From positions 22,581 through 86,580 of the forward strand of contig JBDHKD010000016.1 of NCBI GenBank assembly GCA_039586575.1: 64,000 bases of DNA, in the 5' to 3' direction. Under the pieces are notes generated by a model. The model was given only the letters and a program-made list of their open reading frames with translations. It was not told the origin of the DNA and made no database searches. Both the position numbers and the translations under genes were made by a program. This document shows, piece after piece, positions 19,277-28,310 of this stretch. Positions within the stretch are counted from its first letter, which is position 1; each line of letters begins with the position of its first letter. Source of the DNA: G020344215 sp039586575. Its GTDB lineage: Bacteria > Gemmatimonadota > Gemmatimonadetes > Palauibacterales > KS3-K002.

Positions 19277-19477
19277 TTACCTCTCGTCGCGGGTTCGAGA
19301 TGGTTGTCGCTGGACGACCTTGCGACCGTTGCCGTTCGCGGGCTCCAGCAAGTCCTCGGTCCGGGCGTCGCGCCATGCGAACGGCAGCTCGCAGACGGCG
19401 CAGACCACCCAGTCGCCGAAGAAGTCGCTGCGGACGTGCTCTCCAGTCCGGCTGCAATGGGGGCACCTGAGAAGCAT
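19277..19477 (-). CDS. 66-residue zinc-ribbon-like protein, first gene of the sigma-54 surface operon
   Basis: Starts MLLRCPHCSRTGEHVRSDFF with CAVC ~20 residues later, so two CxxC pairs form a probable zinc ribbon; the C-terminal third is charged. ATG 19477 is chosen because AGGAGAG precedes it and the predicted sigma-54 transcript begins near 19511, leaving a ~34-nt leader; a frame start at 19510 would have no room for a ribosome site. No signal peptide. It is the first gene of the unit that encodes three exported DUF11 proteins. A regulatory or chaperone role is possible but unproven. Confidence 0.7.
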   Translation of the reverse strand: MLLRCPHCSRTGEHVRSDFFGDWVVCAVCELPFAWRDARTEDLLEPANGNGRKVVQRQPSRTRDER

Positions 19478-19520
19478 GGATCTCTCCTGTCGTTGGGCGG
19501 GGGACGCCATCCCCCGGAGG

Positions 19521-19536
19521 GGCAGGCTCCATGCCA
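19521..19536 (-). promoter_or_regulatory. Sigma-54 (-24/-12) promoter of the DUF11/barrel operon
   Basis: Read on the minus strand the site is TGGCATGGAGCCTGCC, against the consensus TGGCACG-N4-TTGCW: GG at -24 and GC at -12 with the exact 10-base spacing, and three mismatches in 12 defined positions. Predicted start of transcription is near 19511, 34 nt before the zinc-ribbon ATG. The 19478-19812 intergenic stretch holds this promoter and the upstream dyad, and no gene. Confidence 0.65.
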
Positions 19537-19631
19537 GGTGATCCCACCATGTCCTGTGTGTCTAAGTGTTTGTTTCTTAATGACTTGCAGTGCTCGGTCG
19601 GCGGGCCAGCCGCGTGCGGTCCGGCGGGTCG

Positions 19632-19659
19632 GTTACCGTTCCGTAACGGGCCGCGTAAC
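19632..19659. promoter_or_regulatory. Putative enhancer (UAS) dyad for the sigma-54 activator
   Basis: CCGTT-CCGT-AACGG (19636-19649) is a perfect dyad, overlapped by direct repeats GTAAC at 19643 and 19655 and an inverted GTTAC at 19632. Its centre is about 132 bp upstream of the predicted start. The same dyad and the same GTAAC pair with 12-bp periodicity occur upstream of the other sigma-54 promoter at 28067-28096. Confidence 0.5.
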
Positions 19660-19812
19660 CGGTCGGCGGCCGGCCGTGGGGCCGCGATGTCGCAGGTCGA
19701 TCGTCGGTCGGCCATTCGGGTCTTGCGGGGGATGGGGTGCGGCGGGGAGTTGTCGAGTGGGGGATCGGCGGGATGGGCTGAGCTCCCGGCGGGATTCAGG
19801 GAGCCCGGAACT

Positions 19813-22800
19813 TCACTCTATTCGTGCCACGTACTCCACGTTGCCAGTGTTATTCGGTGCCACGTAGGTCAAGTCTGCCAGCAGGGTCCAGCGGATGTGG
19901 GTGACGCAGGCGTCGTAGCCGGCCGGCGCTCCGCAGCCGGCGGGCGTCGGCACGTAGGCCCAGGAGCTGCCGTTGTCGTCTGAGAACTCGATGTCGACAG
20001 CGACGGGCATGTTATCGACCTCGCTGCCGACCTGGAACTCGACCTCTGCCGGCAGCGAGTCGACGTTGACCACGTCCACGGCGTCGTAATTGCCGTTGTT
20101 GGTGATCGTCACCCGGTAGGTCAGGTCCGTTCCCGGCAGCTGCGTGCCGCTGGGGTCGACGCTCTTACTGATCGTGATGTTCGGCTGAAGGAGCTCGACG
20201 AACACCCAACCGGAATCGGTGGCCGAGGGCTCGCTCACCGATCTACCCATGAGGTAGAGCGAGTCGAGGGCGCCCGACGTTCCTACCGAGACGGTGAACC
20301 AGACGAAGGCACTGTCGTCGGCGCTCGCCGCGATTGTACCGGTGCGAGCGCTGTCGCCGGGCGATCCGCCACTCAAGTTGGGTCCGGTGATCGAATCGAC
20401 GGTCAGTACGGTAGCGTTAAAGGCGAGCAGGTCGAACGTCTCGCTCACCCCGGAGTTGTTGGTGATGGTGAACTTGTAAGACGTTGGAGTCACGGTCCCC
20501 GTCGGCAGCAATTGCAGCGTGTCGGCGCCGTCCGGCGCGACGCTCAATGTGACCGTCTCGTACTCGACCGTGAGCCAGCCGGCGTCGGACTGTGCCGGGT
20601 CGGAGATCGAGCGTCCCGTCAGGTAGAGCGTATCGACATTGCCATCGGTGTCGGCGGCCACGGTGTACCAGACGGTGATCATGCTATCGGCGCCGGCGTC
20701 AACGCCGGTAATTCGCGTGCTATCGGCAACTCCACTTGAGCCAATGCCGCCGCCGGTTATCGAGTCGATGGTGATGAACGAGGATGCTGGATCGGTGCTT
20801 GCCAGCAGGTCGAAGTCTTCGAGTACGCTGGAGCCGTTGCTCAGCGTGAAGTCGTAGCTGTAGCTGCCGGCCTGCCGCGCGACGGACGCTCCGTCGGGTG
20901 CGACGGTGACCGCGTACGTGTTGTTGTCGTCCATCGCGAGGAGCGCGGTTGCGTTCGTGGCGATGGCTGCGTCTGTCATTTCGCCCAAGTAGAGTGCCGC
21001 GTACCAGATGCGGCCGTTGAAGGTGCGGAATCCACCGGCGCCGTGATTCCGGCCCACGAACATGCGCCGCGTACCGCTGCCGAGGTCGATCGTCTCGTTC
21101 TGCGAGGGCAGCGAGGTGCTCTCGACCGCGGTGACGGTTGCCTGTACGCCGTCGATGTAAGCGCGGATGCGGTCGGCGGCGACCGGCTCGGTGGTGTCGA
21201 CCACCCAGTGTACCACACTGGCACTGGTGATCGGGCAGCCGGTCTCGAGGGCATAGACGCCCACAGTCTGGCCCTGCCACTGCACCTGCAGAACATCCCT
21301 GCCGGCACGCTCGCGCACGGCGAGCCAGCCGCTGGTGCTGACGTCGCCGTCGCTGAGCCCGAAGATCCGCTCGCCCTCGTTACTGCAGGTGCCTCCGCCG
21401 TCCATCATGTACTTGACTTCGATCGTCACTTGGGTGGCGCCGTGCACGGCGTCCATCTTGGTGCCGTCCGTGTCGACCACGCCGCCGCCGGTGTCGGTAC
21501 CGCTGGCCCCGCTGAAGCGCAGATGGCGGTTGGGGTTGGCGCCGGCATCGAAGTAGGGGGAAGCGCCGGGATAGCTCATGGGCATGTTCAGCGGGCTGGA
21601 CTCGGAATCGAGCAGGTTCGCGACGCCCTGGCCGCTGGGCGCCTCGTCGATCCAGTAGCGGACGAGGGGTGTGAGCGCCGGCTCGTCATACTCGATCTCG
21701 ATGTAGCCATCGTCCGTTACCGTAGCCTCGGTCACAGAGCGGCCGGCCAAGTAGAGGCTGTCGACGTTGCCATCGCTGTCGCTCACGATCGTGTACCACA
21801 CGGTGATCGTATCGGACACGCCGGCAGCCAGGCCGATTAGGCGCGCGCTGTCGGGTGGCGCAGTGAAGCTCAGGCCGTTGAAGGTGGTCGAGTCGATGGT
21901 GATGAACGACGAGACCGGGCTGGAGCTAGCCAGCAGGTCGTAGTCCTCCAGGATGCTGGAAGTGTTCTGGACGACGAAGTCGTAACTGTAGTTGGTGCCG
22001 GGTTGACGCAGAACGGTCGAGCCGAGCCCGTCGGGCGTTACGGCGACGGCCGGTGCGATGTTGTCGTCGTCGGCCAGCAGCGCCGTGGCGTCGGAAGAGA
22101 TCTCGCCATCGGTCAGCATGCCGGCGTAGACGGCGTAGTAGAAGACGGTGCCGTCGAGGGGATTGGTCGGGTCTGCTGGAGTGTTGTTGAGCGCCGTCAG
22201 CAAGATGTCGGCGGCGCTGAAGTCCAGCGCCTCGGTTGGGCCGGGCCACGTGCCAACGGTCAGTGTGGGAGGCGGCAACAAGGATCCATTCACGTACAGG
22301 CGGAGCCGTAGGCTATCAACAGGGTTGTCGGCGTCGTAGACGAGGTGCAGCACTCGCCGTGTGGAGTCACCGGGTACACCGTCCCAGGTCACGGTCAGGG
22401 ACTGTGCCTGCGTCAATACCCGGAAACTCAACCTGTCGCCGCCGACCGGTACGAGCTCGGCAATTCGCGCACCGCCTTGCCTGACGAAGCCGGCTAAGCG
22501 GCTACTGCCACTGGGGGGTGCCCACTCAGCCACAGCGACAAACGTCGCCTCTAACGCCCCATCGAGATTGGTCGTGTACTTTGTGGCCGAAGCAGTTCCA
22601 TAGGCGATGCCCACATGCGGGACCGTATCGCCGTGCAAGCCGCGATGACCATCATCCACCGTCCACTCCACTGGCGTGTCGTAGACGATGGTGGTGAGGT
22701 TGACCGGACTCGGTTGGTCGTCGTAGACGGTGGTCGGTCCCTGCCCCGAGGGCGCTTCATTGAGCCAGTAGCGGCCGAGCAGTGTGGCCGAAGTACCGTC

Positions 22801-25800
22801 GTTGAATTCGACCTCCGCCCAGCCGGTGTCGGCGACGGTGGTGTCGGTCACCGAGCGGGCGCGGACGTAGAGCGTGTCGACGCGTCCGTTGGTGCTGCTG
22901 GCCACCGTGTACCACACGGTCGCCGTATCGGACGCGCTGCCGACAAGGCCGATGAGGCGCGCGCTGTCGGGCGGTGCTGTAAAGCTCAGCCCATTGAACG
23001 TGATCGAGTCGATCGTGATGAACGATGATGCCGGGCCGGTCCAGGCCAGCAGATCGAAGTCGTCGGTGACGCCGGCGCCGTTGGCGATCGTGAACTCCTG
23101 GGTGTACTCGGTGCCGGCCGCTCGTGTGACGGCGGCGCCGTCGGGGGTGACCGTTACGGTAGGCGTGATGTTGTCGTCGTCGGCGAGCAGTGCAGTGGCG
23201 TTGGTCGATATCTCGCCGGCGCTGAGCGCGCCGTCGTAGACGGCGTAGTAGAAGACGGTACCCTGTGTGGCGTCTTGAACTGTACCGGCCTCGTTGAGGG
23301 CGGCGATCGAGATCGAGCCGCTCAGGTCCAGCGCTTCGCCGCTCGTCGGCCAACTGCCGCTGGCGAGCGTACCCACACCCTGGTCGCCGCCATCCACGAA
23401 GAGGCGGACCCGGTTCTCCGGGGTCGGATCATCCGAGTCGTAGACGACGTGGAAGACCCGGCGCGTACCGTCGGCGAAGCCGGTGCCGCCCCAGCTAACT
23501 CTGAGGTCACTCTGTGTCTCGGTACGGATCCATATGTCCAGCGTGCCGTTCGTCAGCGTCCCGAAATGTACCACCCGGGTCCCGCCGCTCGTGTAGAAGC
23601 CCGCGATGGCCTGCGCTTCGCCGCTGCTGGTCCATTCGGTGACGACGACGAACGACGCCTGGCTCGCGCCGTCCAGCGTTGTCTGGTACTTGGTGCCTGT
23701 GGCATCGGCCTGCGCCACGCCCGTATGGGTGCCGTTGGGGCCGTTCAGGCCGCGATGGCCGTCGGTCACCACCCACTCCACGCCCGTGTCGTAGGTGATG
23801 GCGAGGTTCACCGGGCTCGCCTGGTTGTCGAATACGGTGTCGGGCGTCTGGCCCGAAGGCGCCTCATTGAACCAGTAACGGCCGAGCAGCGTCGCACCCG
23901 ACGCGGCGGTGATCTCCTTGGTCTTGTCGTCGACGGCGGAGACGAGGCCGTCGTTCTTGACCTCGAGCTCGAGACTGTCAGCCGCCGAGGCGGAGCCGAA
24001 CTCCATGAACTCGAGGCTGTCGACGGTGATGGTGTCGGCCGCCGCGAAGCTGGTGGTGACGTCGATCACCGCGGTCTTGCCTGCGTCCTCGTAGCTGACC
24101 GTGGTGCCGACCTTCGTAGAGGCGTTGCCGCCGACCACGATTGTGGTCTGCAGCGTGTCCCAGATCATGTCGAGGCCTGCGGGGATGCGAACGCGCAGGT
24201 CGTCGGTGTCGCTGATCGTCTGGTAGAGCGTGTCCTCGGCGATGGTGATCGTCGAGGCGGCGGTCGTCGGGTCGCCGACCTGGAAGGTCTGGTTCGCCGC
24301 CGACGAGATGCTGGGTGCCGCGTTGAGACACGCGTTCGACGGCTTGATGGCGACACCGCCCATCGCCGTGTGGTCCGCGCTGCCGAGGCTCCAGGTGATA
24401 GTGGTCGTCGTGGTGGTCGCGCTGTCGGTGGCTCCGGCGCCGAACTCATCGCTGCCGTTCGTCGTGTTGATGTTCCACTGTTCGGCCGCCGGCGCGAGCG
24501 TTTCGACCGAAGTCACCGTTTCACCGGAGTAGACGCCCAGCACCCGGTCGCCGACCGCGGAGGGGATGTCGATGCTGGGAAGGGTCTCGCCGTCACTCTG
24601 AGGATGAGAGACTCCAGCGAACGAGCCTAGGGGTGCGCCCTGATCGACGCCCGCCAAGGTCATGACGCCTACCACCGCGCCGTGTGTCATCGCGCTGAAG
24701 GTGATATCGACGTTGGCCGTGGTCTCAGGCGGGTCTAGCAGCTGCCAGATCTCGACGCGGGCGTCGTCGATCTGGGTTTGGACACCGTAGCGGGACAGGG
24801 GTTGTCCGGCATAGGTGATCGCCGAAACCGTGTCCCCGACGTTGTCGTTGTCTATCGACACGCCAACCAGCATCAGGCGCTCGGCGCCGGAAGTGGAGTG
24901 CGCGATCGACAGACTGGTGGTGATCGTCGTGTCGCTGTCCACCGCGACGATCGCCGGGCAGGTACCACCCAAGCTGGGGCCGCCACCGCCTCCGCTATCG
25001 GTGGTCGTCACCGTCCAGCTGTTGTTGTCTCCTGCATCGCCGTCGGCGCTGCCTTCGGTCGTCGCCTGCGCCGCGGCGCCGCTACCCGAGTCGTCGACCG
25101 TCGAGGTGAAGTCCTGACCGGTGGCGTCGGGCGCGCTGGGCGCGTCGGCGGTGAAGTAGACCTGGATGCTGTCGGTGCTGGTGAGCTTGGTGTCGAGGTC
25201 GAGGCTGATCAGCCGGGCCGCAGTGTTGTCGGTGTAGGTCACCGCCGTGCCGCCGACGCGGACGCTGTCGACGGTGGGAAGGCCGAAGCTGTTGGGAACC
25301 GTGATCTCGACCCGATCGACGCCGGTGTCGGTGCCGCCGATGGTCGCAAGTATCGCATAGATGAACTCGACGCCGGTGTCGTTGGTCGTGACGTCGTTAG
25401 GCGATATCTCCGCCGTCGCCGAGGTCACGGCATCGCCGGCGCCGGCGCCACCGGCGAGCCCGCCGCCCCAGAGGATCGAGCGGTAGATCAGTGTCTTGGT
25501 GTCGGCGGTGAAGTACTGCCAGTCCTCGCCCTCAGTGAAGAGACCGACACGGCGGCCGTCCGCCGGGTTGCCGGTCTCGAGGGTCGCACCCGCTTCGTAA
25601 GCGACGATCAGGACGCTATCGGGCTGGCCGGGGACCGTCATCAAGACCTGGGCGCCGGCGCCCACGCCCATGTCGCCCCAGCCGAGCGGCGTGGCGGACG
25701 AGTACAGTGTGATGTTCCCGGTCGAGAACGGCTCGGTGATGTAGTGGGTGTTGTCGACTATGTAGCCTGTGGTAGGGCCCGTGGCCTCAGCGTCGTGATT

Positions 25801-27885
25801 GGCCAGTTCGAAACCGTCCCAGTTTCCGACGTTTGGCATCACGATGCCGATGGTCAGATTCGTCAAGTAAGTGTCGTCGACCGCGCTGGATCCGCACGTC
25901 TGCGAGACGTACATCACATCGACGCCGTAGGCATTGATGCTGTCCTCGATCTGTGGCCCGGTCAGGTTGTCGTCAGCGAAGACGACCGTCAGTCCCTGGG
26001 CCTGCAGATAGGCCGCGAGGCTATCATCCACCGGGTCGCGGATCTCGGCCGGGTTGAGGGCGTAGTCATAGATGCGGACGTCATCGATCGTTCCCAGGAA
26101 CGGATCCGCAACCCAACCGTCGGATCTCAGGTAGCCGATGGAGGCTGTATTGAAGGAGAGCGTCCCGGCGTCTTGGGAACTGCTATCTTCGGGACTAGCA
26201 TCGACATATAGCACCCGGTCGGTCTTCGAGCGCTGCACCACGGTGACCAGATGCCACACATCGTCTTCGACGTTCGTTGTGCCATCGAGCTGCGTGTATA
26301 CAGTTCCGGGGAAGTCCTCAGAGTAGAATGTGACGTAAGAGCCGGCCTCGGCTACGTCGAGGTAGAGATACTCTCGCTGCGTGGTATCGCCCTCACCATA
26401 AATGGTTCGTTTATCGGCCGCATCGGGACCCATCTTGATCCAGGCACTAATCGACCAGGCGGCCCGGTCGCCAATGGCTACGCTGGAGAGCTTCACCTCA
26501 TCATCGGAGCCGTCGAACTGCAGGGCGGTTCCGCCGCAGGCCCAGGTCGGGTCACCACTTTCCACGCTGGCCGTGGGTCCGAGGGTACCGTCGTTGTTAC
26601 TGGGCGAGGCGTCGGCTGCCAGCTGGCCGCTGCCCTCGTTGAAATTCCAGTACCCGATCAAGCCGGCCGACTCCTCGCCGCTGAGGAAGTCGTAGAAGCC
26701 GCCGGGCGCGCTGTTGTTCAGGTTGGCGACCTGGGTCGCGAAGTACTCCTGTGGCCGCGCCGTCAGCGAGATCCGGGTCTCGTCTAGGTCGCCGTTGAGC
26801 TCGTTGCGGGTCGCCGGGGGGCCGCCGGCGTCGGTCTCCCACTGGGCGCCCATGAGAATGGTCCGCGGCGATGGGAAGCTGGCCGTGCTGGAGCTGGTCG
26901 CGCTGTCGGTCAGGGTGATGTAGACGCCGTCGTAGAATACGCGGGCCGTCGCGCCCGACCGTACGAGGGCGATGTGATGCCAGGCGCCGTCGTCGGGATC
27001 GCCCGGCAGTGCCGCTTCCTCGGTGATTATGTCGCCGCCGTCAGCTCTAACCTCGATGTCGTACGAGTCGGCCTGGTTGTTCGAGTCGGTGTCGCGAACC
27101 GCCAGACGAATCTCCGAGTTGTCGCCCAGATCTCTGTCTTCCACACCCCAGATGTCGCCGCTGCTCGTCTGGTTCAACGCCCGGAACCAACCCTCGAACG
27201 TGTAGTCTCCGGAGAAAGAAGATGGTGCCCAGTTCGTGTCGATGTAGTTGTTCGGCCTCACGAAGTTTCGTCCGTCGCCGGCGATGCCGGTCGTATTCGT
27301 TGAGCCGCCGTTGGAAGCGTCGTGGTTGCCGGTGGCGTCGGCAAAGCTGTTGTTGTGCAGGTGATAGACCGCCTCGTAGTTGTCGCTCCAGGTACCCGCT
27401 TCGTCCTCCTGGTCCGAAGCGCTGGAGTTGCCGTAGTACATGTAGATGTCGGTGTCGACGCTACCCGACAGAGCTGTCACCTCCACCCAGACGACCAGTA
27501 AGCCCGTACCGCTGTCGTAGTCTTCGATGTCGTGCGACAGCTTGGTCGTGCCGTCGTCCTCGGTGAACAACACGTCGAAGAAGTCGCTTCGTGCTTTGTC
27601 GCGCAGGTCGGTGTCGGTGAAGTTGAGGAGTACGGGATAGTAGGTGAGGTCGCCGGCCACCATCGTGTTGTCGATGGTGATCTTCTTGCGGTAGCCCCAG
27701 GCGCCGTCGTACCAGCCCTGAGCGAGGGCGGCCTGGGGCGCGACAACGACCAGGGCCGCGGCCAGGCCGAGGGCCAGTCTCACGAGAGAGCGCGGGGGTT
27801 TGCCGGAACCAGACAGGACGGACCGGCCGACGACTCCTCGCCTTCGGGCCGTGCCGCCGACCTGTGATCCCGTTCTCCTGATCAT
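19813..27885 (-). CDS. Giant DUF2341 / LamG / DUF11 secreted surface protein
   Basis: Predicted 2690 residues. ATG 27885 is preferred (AGAGG 8 bases upstream); an in-frame GTG at 27921 is possible. A long signal peptide ends AAALVVVAPQAALAQG. Domains in order: DUF2341 (WGYRKKITIDNT..., ~57-160), LamG/concanavalin-like domains (~165-340 and ~408-600, with LIGYWNFNEGSG), a ThuA/FlgD-like alpha-beta segment with VVFADDNLTGPQIEDSINAYG (~620-800), beta-sandwich linkers, three ~370-residue repeats (RYW-x-EAPSGQ... each followed by a ...SSFITIDSITFNGLSF... unit), and a C-terminal DUF11 domain. Such domains bind carbohydrate or form extracellular fibres. Single-gene unit under a sigma-54-like promoter. 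Calcium-binding Asp-rich loops are frequent. Role as adhesin or sheath is inference. Confidence 0.85.
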   Translation of the reverse strand: MIRRTGSQVGGTARRRGVVGRSVLSGSGKPPRSLVRLALGLAAALVVVAPQAALAQGWYDGAWGYRKKITIDNTMVAGDLTYYPVLLNFTDTDLRDKARSDFFDVLFTEDDGTTKLSHDIEDYDSGTGLLVVWVEVTALSGSVDTDIYMYYGNSSASDQEDEAGTWSDNYEAVYHLHNNSFADATGNHDASNGGSTNTTGIAGDGRNFVRPNNYIDTNWAPSSFSGDYTFEGWFRALNQTSSGDIWGVEDRDLGDNSEIRLAVRDTDSNNQADSYDIEVRADGGDIITEEAALPGDPDDGAWHHIALVRSGATARVFYDGVYITLTDSATSSSTASFPSPRTILMGAQWETDAGGPPATRNELNGDLDETRISLTARPQEYFATQVANLNNSAPGGFYDFLSGEESAGLIGYWNFNEGSGQLAADASPSNNDGTLGPTASVESGDPTWACGGTALQFDGSDDEVKLSSVAIGDRAAWSISAWIKMGPDAADKRTIYGEGDTTQREYLYLDVAEAGSYVTFYSEDFPGTVYTQLDGTTNVEDDVWHLVTVVQRSKTDRVLYVDASPEDSSSQDAGTLSFNTASIGYLRSDGWVADPFLGTIDDVRIYDYALNPAEIRDPVDDSLAAYLQAQGLTVVFADDNLTGPQIEDSINAYGVDVMYVSQTCGSSAVDDTYLTNLTIGIVMPNVGNWDGFELANHDAEATGPTTGYIVDNTHYITEPFSTGNITLYSSATPLGWGDMGVGAGAQVLMTVPGQPDSVLIVAYEAGATLETGNPADGRRVGLFTEGEDWQYFTADTKTLIYRSILWGGGLAGGAGAGDAVTSATAEISPNDVTTNDTGVEFIYAILATIGGTDTGVDRVEITVPNSFGLPTVDSVRVGGTAVTYTDNTAARLISLDLDTKLTSTDSIQVYFTADAPSAPDATGQDFTSTVDDSGSGAAAQATTEGSADGDAGDNNSWTVTTTDSGGGGGPSLGGTCPAIVAVDSDTTITTSLSIAHSTSGAERLMLVGVSIDNDNVGDTVSAITYAGQPLSRYGVQTQIDDARVEIWQLLDPPETTANVDITFSAMTHGAVVGVMTLAGVDQGAPLGSFAGVSHPQSDGETLPSIDIPSAVGDRVLGVYSGETVTSVETLAPAAEQWNINTTNGSDEFGAGATDSATTTTTTITWSLGSADHTAMGGVAIKPSNACLNAAPSISSAANQTFQVGDPTTAASTITIAEDTLYQTISDTDDLRVRIPAGLDMIWDTLQTTIVVGGNASTKVGTTVSYEDAGKTAVIDVTTSFAAADTITVDSLEFMEFGSASAADSLELEVKNDGLVSAVDDKTKEITAASGATLLGRYWFNEAPSGQTPDTVFDNQASPVNLAITYDTGVEWVVTDGHRGLNGPNGTHTGVAQADATGTKYQTTLDGASQASFVVVTEWTSSGEAQAIAGFYTSGGTRVVHFGTLTNGTLDIWIRTETQSDLRVSWGGTGFADGTRRVFHVVYDSDDPTPENRVRLFVDGGDQGVGTLASGSWPTSGEALDLSGSISIAALNEAGTVQDATQGTVFYYAVYDGALSAGEISTNATALLADDDNITPTVTVTPDGAAVTRAAGTEYTQEFTIANGAGVTDDFDLLAWTGPASSFITIDSITFNGLSFTAPPDSARLIGLVGSASDTATVWYTVASSTNGRVDTLYVRARSVTDTTVADTGWAEVEFNDGTSATLLGRYWLNEAPSGQGPTTVYDDQPSPVNLTTIVYDTPVEWTVDDGHRGLHGDTVPHVGIAYGTASATKYTTNLDGALEATFVAVAEWAPPSGSSRLAGFVRQGGARIAELVPVGGDRLSFRVLTQAQSLTVTWDGVPGDSTRRVLHLVYDADNPVDSLRLRLYVNGSLLPPPTLTVGTWPGPTEALDFSAADILLTALNNTPADPTNPLDGTVFYYAVYAGMLTDGEISSDATALLADDDNIAPAVAVTPDGLGSTVLRQPGTNYSYDFVVQNTSSILEDYDLLASSSPVSSFITIDSTTFNGLSFTAPPDSARLIGLAAGVSDTITVWYTIVSDSDGNVDSLYLAGRSVTEATVTDDGYIEIEYDEPALTPLVRYWIDEAPSGQGVANLLDSESSPLNMPMSYPGASPYFDAGANPNRHLRFSGASGTDTGGGVVDTDGTKMDAVHGATQVTIEVKYMMDGGGTCSNEGERIFGLSDGDVSTSGWLAVRERAGRDVLQVQWQGQTVGVYALETGCPITSASVVHWVVDTTEPVAADRIRAYIDGVQATVTAVESTSLPSQNETIDLGSGTRRMFVGRNHGAGGFRTFNGRIWYAALYLGEMTDAAIATNATALLAMDDNNTYAVTVAPDGASVARQAGSYSYDFTLSNGSSVLEDFDLLASTDPASSFITIDSITGGGIGSSGVADSTRITGVDAGADSMITVWYTVAADTDGNVDTLYLTGRSISDPAQSDAGWLTVEYETVTLSVAPDGADTLQLLPTGTVTPTSYKFTITNNSGVSETFDLLAFNATVLTVDSITGPNLSGGSPGDSARTGTIAASADDSAFVWFTVSVGTSGALDSLYLMGRSVSEPSATDSGWVFVELLQPNITISKSVDPSGTQLPGTDLTYRVTITNNGNYDAVDVVNVDSLPAEVEFQVGSEVDNMPVAVDIEFSDDNGSSWAYVPTPAGCGAPAGYDACVTHIRWTLLADLTYVAPNNTGNVEYVARIE
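20560..23895 (-). repeat. Three ~1.1-kb tandem in-gene repeats of the giant LamG protein
   Basis: Units begin near 23895, 22800 and 21690 (reading down the minus strand). Each opens with a RYW(F/L/I)(N/D)EAPSGQ motif, continues through a LamG-like domain, and ends with an Ig-like unit carrying SSFITIDS and a VWYTV motif. The units have diverged at the base level, so they are old duplications and not assembly errors. Confidence 0.75.
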
Positions 27886-27979
27886 TCGCAACGCCTCTGG
27901 CCCGCTAACCTCGGGCCTCACCAGCGGATGACCTCAACACGTGCGTCCGTGATGGACGCACTTCGCCGCGGCCCATCGC

Positions 27980-27995
27980 AGCACGAGCCGTGCCG
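27980..27995 (-). promoter_or_regulatory. Sigma-54 (-24/-12) promoter of the giant LamG/DUF11 gene
   Basis: Read on the minus strand the site is CGGCACGGCTCGTGCT: GGCACG is a perfect -24 core and TGCT a -12 element with the exact 4-base spacer, 10 of 12 consensus positions. Predicted transcript start is near 27970, giving an ~85-nt leader to ATG 27885. The 27886-28310 intergenic stretch holds this promoter and the upstream dyad; no gene was seen there. Confidence 0.65.
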
Positions 27996-28066
27996 GGTGA
28001 CTGCAGTCGTTAACTCGTTTAGTTACAGCGAGTTGCCGGCTAAAGCGCACGGCCGCCCGCGCCGCG

Positions 28067-28096
28067 CCGTTCCCAAACGGTAACGAGGCCTGTAAC
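28067..28096. promoter_or_regulatory. Putative enhancer (UAS) dyad for the sigma-54 activator
   Basis: CCGTT-CCCA-AACGG (28067-28080) is a perfect dyad, overlapped by GTAACGAGGCCTGTAAC (28080-28096), i.e. two GTAAC copies 12 bp apart. It is centred about 104 bp upstream of the predicted start, a usual distance for sigma-54 enhancers. 12 of 14 dyad bases match the copy at 19636-19649. Confidence 0.5.
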
Positions 28097-28310
28097 GACG
28101 GGGGCATTTGCCGGGCGAGCGCCTAAAGCTATCAGGGCTCAGGGATTCAGGGGGTGTGGTCAAAACGGCCGGCAGGAGACGGGGGTTAGGGGTAGAAAAT
28201 ATAACAAGTTAGGGGGGATTGCGGAATCGTTCCCCGGTCGTGGGCGTAAGGTGGTCCGGTAGCTCGTGGACAGGTATCTGGTGAACGGTTGGGCGGTGGC
28301 TCGTTCCCGA

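Noticed and set aside
19590..19612. Another sigma-54 site (TGGCCCG...) upstream of the zinc-ribbon gene
   Set aside because: The -24 and -12 elements are spaced two bases too far apart; the site at 19521-19536 fits exactly.
23275..26211. Long plus-strand open frames inside the giant LamG gene
   Set aside because: They mirror the minus-strand repeat protein, lack ribosome sites and domain signatures, and are typical of GC-rich shadow frames.
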